A stretch of DNA of 33,877 nt from Paracoccus marcusii (lineage in GTDB: Bacteria > Pseudomonadota > Alphaproteobacteria > Rhodobacterales > Rhodobacteraceae): the NCBI RefSeq assembly GCF_006151785.1, contig NZ_VDDD01000023.1:1-33877 (forward strand), in the 5' to 3' direction. Made by a program: the position numbers and the translations under genes. This document shows, piece after piece, positions 32,839 to 33,877 of this stretch; positions within the stretch are counted from its first letter, which is position 1, and each line of letters starts with the position of its first letter. The notes under the pieces were generated by a model that saw only the letters and a program-made list of their open reading frames with translations, had not been told where the DNA came from and ran no database searches.

Positions 32839-33684
32839 ATGTTTCCCCGTCCCATCCAGTCGATGTCCCCCGCGGCACAGCGCACCTATAAGATCGTGCT
32901 GCCGATCATGCTGGTCCTGTGGCTGCTGCCCCTCTTGGGGGTCGCGATGACCTCGGTCCGCCCGTCGGGCGACCTGGCCGCGGGCAACTACTTCGGCATC
33001 CCCTCGCGTTTCGCGTGGGAGAACTATGCCGACGTGTTCCGCAACTCGCCCCTGGCGCAGTACCTGTGGAACAGCTTCCGCATCACCATTCCGGTGATGA
33101 TCGGCGCGGTGGGGCTGTCCTGCCTGACCGGCTTCGCGCTGGCGGTCTACAAGTTCCGCCTGTCGCTGGTGGTGTTCTTCATGTTCGTCGCGGGCAATTT
33201 CGTGCCGTTCCAGATCCTGATGGTGCCGGTGCGCGACCTGACGGTGGACATGGGACTGTACAACACCATCACCGGCCTGGCGCTGTTCCACATCGCGTTT
33301 CAGACAGGGTTCTGCACGCTGTTCATGCGCAACTTCATCAAGGCGCTGCCGCGCGAACTGATCGAGGCCGCCCGTGTCGAAGGCGTCACCGAATGGCAGA
33401 TCTTCTGGCATATCGTCCTGCCGCTGGTCCGGCCCGCCATCGCGGCCCTTTCGGTGCTGGTCTTCACCTTCATCTGGAACGACTATTTCTGGGCGATGGT
33501 GCTGACCACGGGTGCGGACACGCAGCCGGTGACGGCGGGGCTGAACAGCCTGAACGGCCAGTGGATCGCCGCATGGCACCTGGTCAGCGCAGGCTCGATC
33601 CTGGCCGCCCTGCCGCCCGTGCTGATGTTCTTCCTGATGCAGCGGCATTTCATCGCCGGACTGACCCTGGGCGCGGTGAAATGA
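32839..33684 (+). CDS. Sugar ABC transporter permease (MalG/UgpE type)
   Basis: This 281-aa inner-membrane protein has about six helices and the EAA loop LIEAARVEGVTEWQIFWHIVLP. The FRNSPLAQYLWNSFRIT block and the C-terminal QRHFIAGLTLGAVK are typical of the MalG group. It forms the membrane channel with the preceding permease. Its stop overlaps the alpha-galactosidase start as ATGA (33681-33684), coupling import to hydrolysis. Confidence 0.94.
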   Translation: MFPRPIQSMSPAAQRTYKIVLPIMLVLWLLPLLGVAMTSVRPSGDLAAGNYFGIPSRFAWENYADVFRNSPLAQYLWNSFRITIPVMIGAVGLSCLTGFALAVYKFRLSLVVFFMFVAGNFVPFQILMVPVRDLTVDMGLYNTITGLALFHIAFQTGFCTLFMRNFIKALPRELIEAARVEGVTEWQIFWHIVLPLVRPAIAALSVLVFTFIWNDYFWAMVLTTGADTQPVTAGLNSLNGQWIAAWHLVSAGSILAALPPVLMFFLMQRHFIAGLTLGAVK

Positions 33685-33877
33685 GGCTGTGGCGCATCGA
33701 CACGCCCGCCCAGACCATGGTCCTGGGCAGCGACGACGGCATGGCCTGCTGCCATTACTGGGGCGCGCCCCTGCCCGGCGACACCGACCTGGACGCGCTG
33801 GTCGCGGCGGCGGCGGGCGGCATCACCGGCGGCATGCTGGACGCCCTGCCGCCCCTGGCGCTGGTCCCCGAGGCGCG
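33681..33877 (+). CDS. GH36-type alpha-galactosidase, N-terminal part (cut by window edge)
   Basis: The first 65 codons are present, starting MRLWRIDTPAQTMVLGSDDG and continuing with CCHYWGAPLPGDTDLDALV and GGMLDALPPLALVPEA. The W-R-L/I-D-T-P start, the YWG-x-x-LP segment and GGMLDALPPLALVPE are features I associate with the N-terminal beta-sandwich of GH36 alpha-galactosidases. The catalytic barrel lies outside the window. With the GH2 enzyme on the other strand, the locus can remove both alpha- and beta-linked galactose. The absence of a signal peptide implies action on imported substrate. Confidence 0.75.
   Translation, partial: MRLWRIDTPAQTMVLGSDDGMACCHYWGAPLPGDTDLDALVAAAAGGITGGMLDALPPLALVPEA

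Noticed and set aside
30997..33648. Open frame of about 883 codons on the minus strand opposite the sugar transporter
   Set aside because: Its low-complexity HRQDG composition is the mirror of real binding-protein and permease genes that have clear domains and ribosome sites.

Overview
The window is GC-rich (roughly two thirds G+C by eye), densely packed and full of stop/start overlaps (ATGA, TGATG). Gene content and protein style point to an alphaproteobacterium of the Rhodobacteraceae/Paracoccaceae, most likely Paracoccus or a close relative; this is inference, because no rRNA gene is present. No tRNA, rRNA, CRISPR array or prophage was seen. The only mobile element is one intact IS30-family copy, and no gene-free stretch exceeds 300 bases.

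Region 1 (1-9210) is a selenium block. On the minus strand a promoter near 5990 drives a membrane-bound formate dehydrogenase (alpha, beta, gamma), then fdhE and selA (cut by the window edge). The alpha subunit is a selenoprotein: an in-frame UGA at 5333-5335 lies in the conserved NQARV-Sec-HGPTV context and is followed by a SECIS-like hairpin. Divergently, on the plus strand, a PhnD/PhnC/PhnE-like ABC transporter of the type annotated as putative selenate uptake follows a strongly folded leader. Uptake, a selenocysteine synthesis gene, an enzyme maturation factor and a selenoenzyme are therefore side by side.

Region 2 (9207-10789) is a quorum-sensing cassette: luxI preceded by a 69-aa unknown gene in the same operon, and a divergent luxR. 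Two perfect dyads that abut each other lie between them. Region 3 (10793-16479) holds xylulokinase, an ornithine-cyclodeaminase-family protein, the hmgA-fahA homogentisate operon with a recognisable promoter/operator, and a GNAT acetyltransferase. The IS30 copy follows (about 16490-17598).

Region 4 (17646-23385) holds a divergent Lrp/LysE-exporter pair, a secreted DUF4394-like protein facing an ECF sigma/anti-sigma pair, and a dihydrolipoamide-dehydrogenase-like flavoprotein followed by a metallo-beta-lactamase-like protein. Region 5 (23438-33877) is a galactoside catabolic locus. An IclR regulator sits first in a minus-strand operon with an ABC ATPase, galactose 1-dehydrogenase, galactonate dehydratase (DgoD) and a GH2 beta-galactosidase. 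Divergently transcribed are a sugar-binding protein, two permeases and a GH36 alpha-galactosidase (cut by the edge). Galactose mutarotase converges on the GH2 gene. Together these describe galactoside import, hydrolysis on both anomeric types, and oxidation of galactose through the De Ley-Doudoroff route.

The most unusual signals are the folded leader before the putative selenium transporter, the small unknown gene and paired dyads of the lux cassette, and three separate convergent gene pairs that end on one shared CTAG tetranucleotide.
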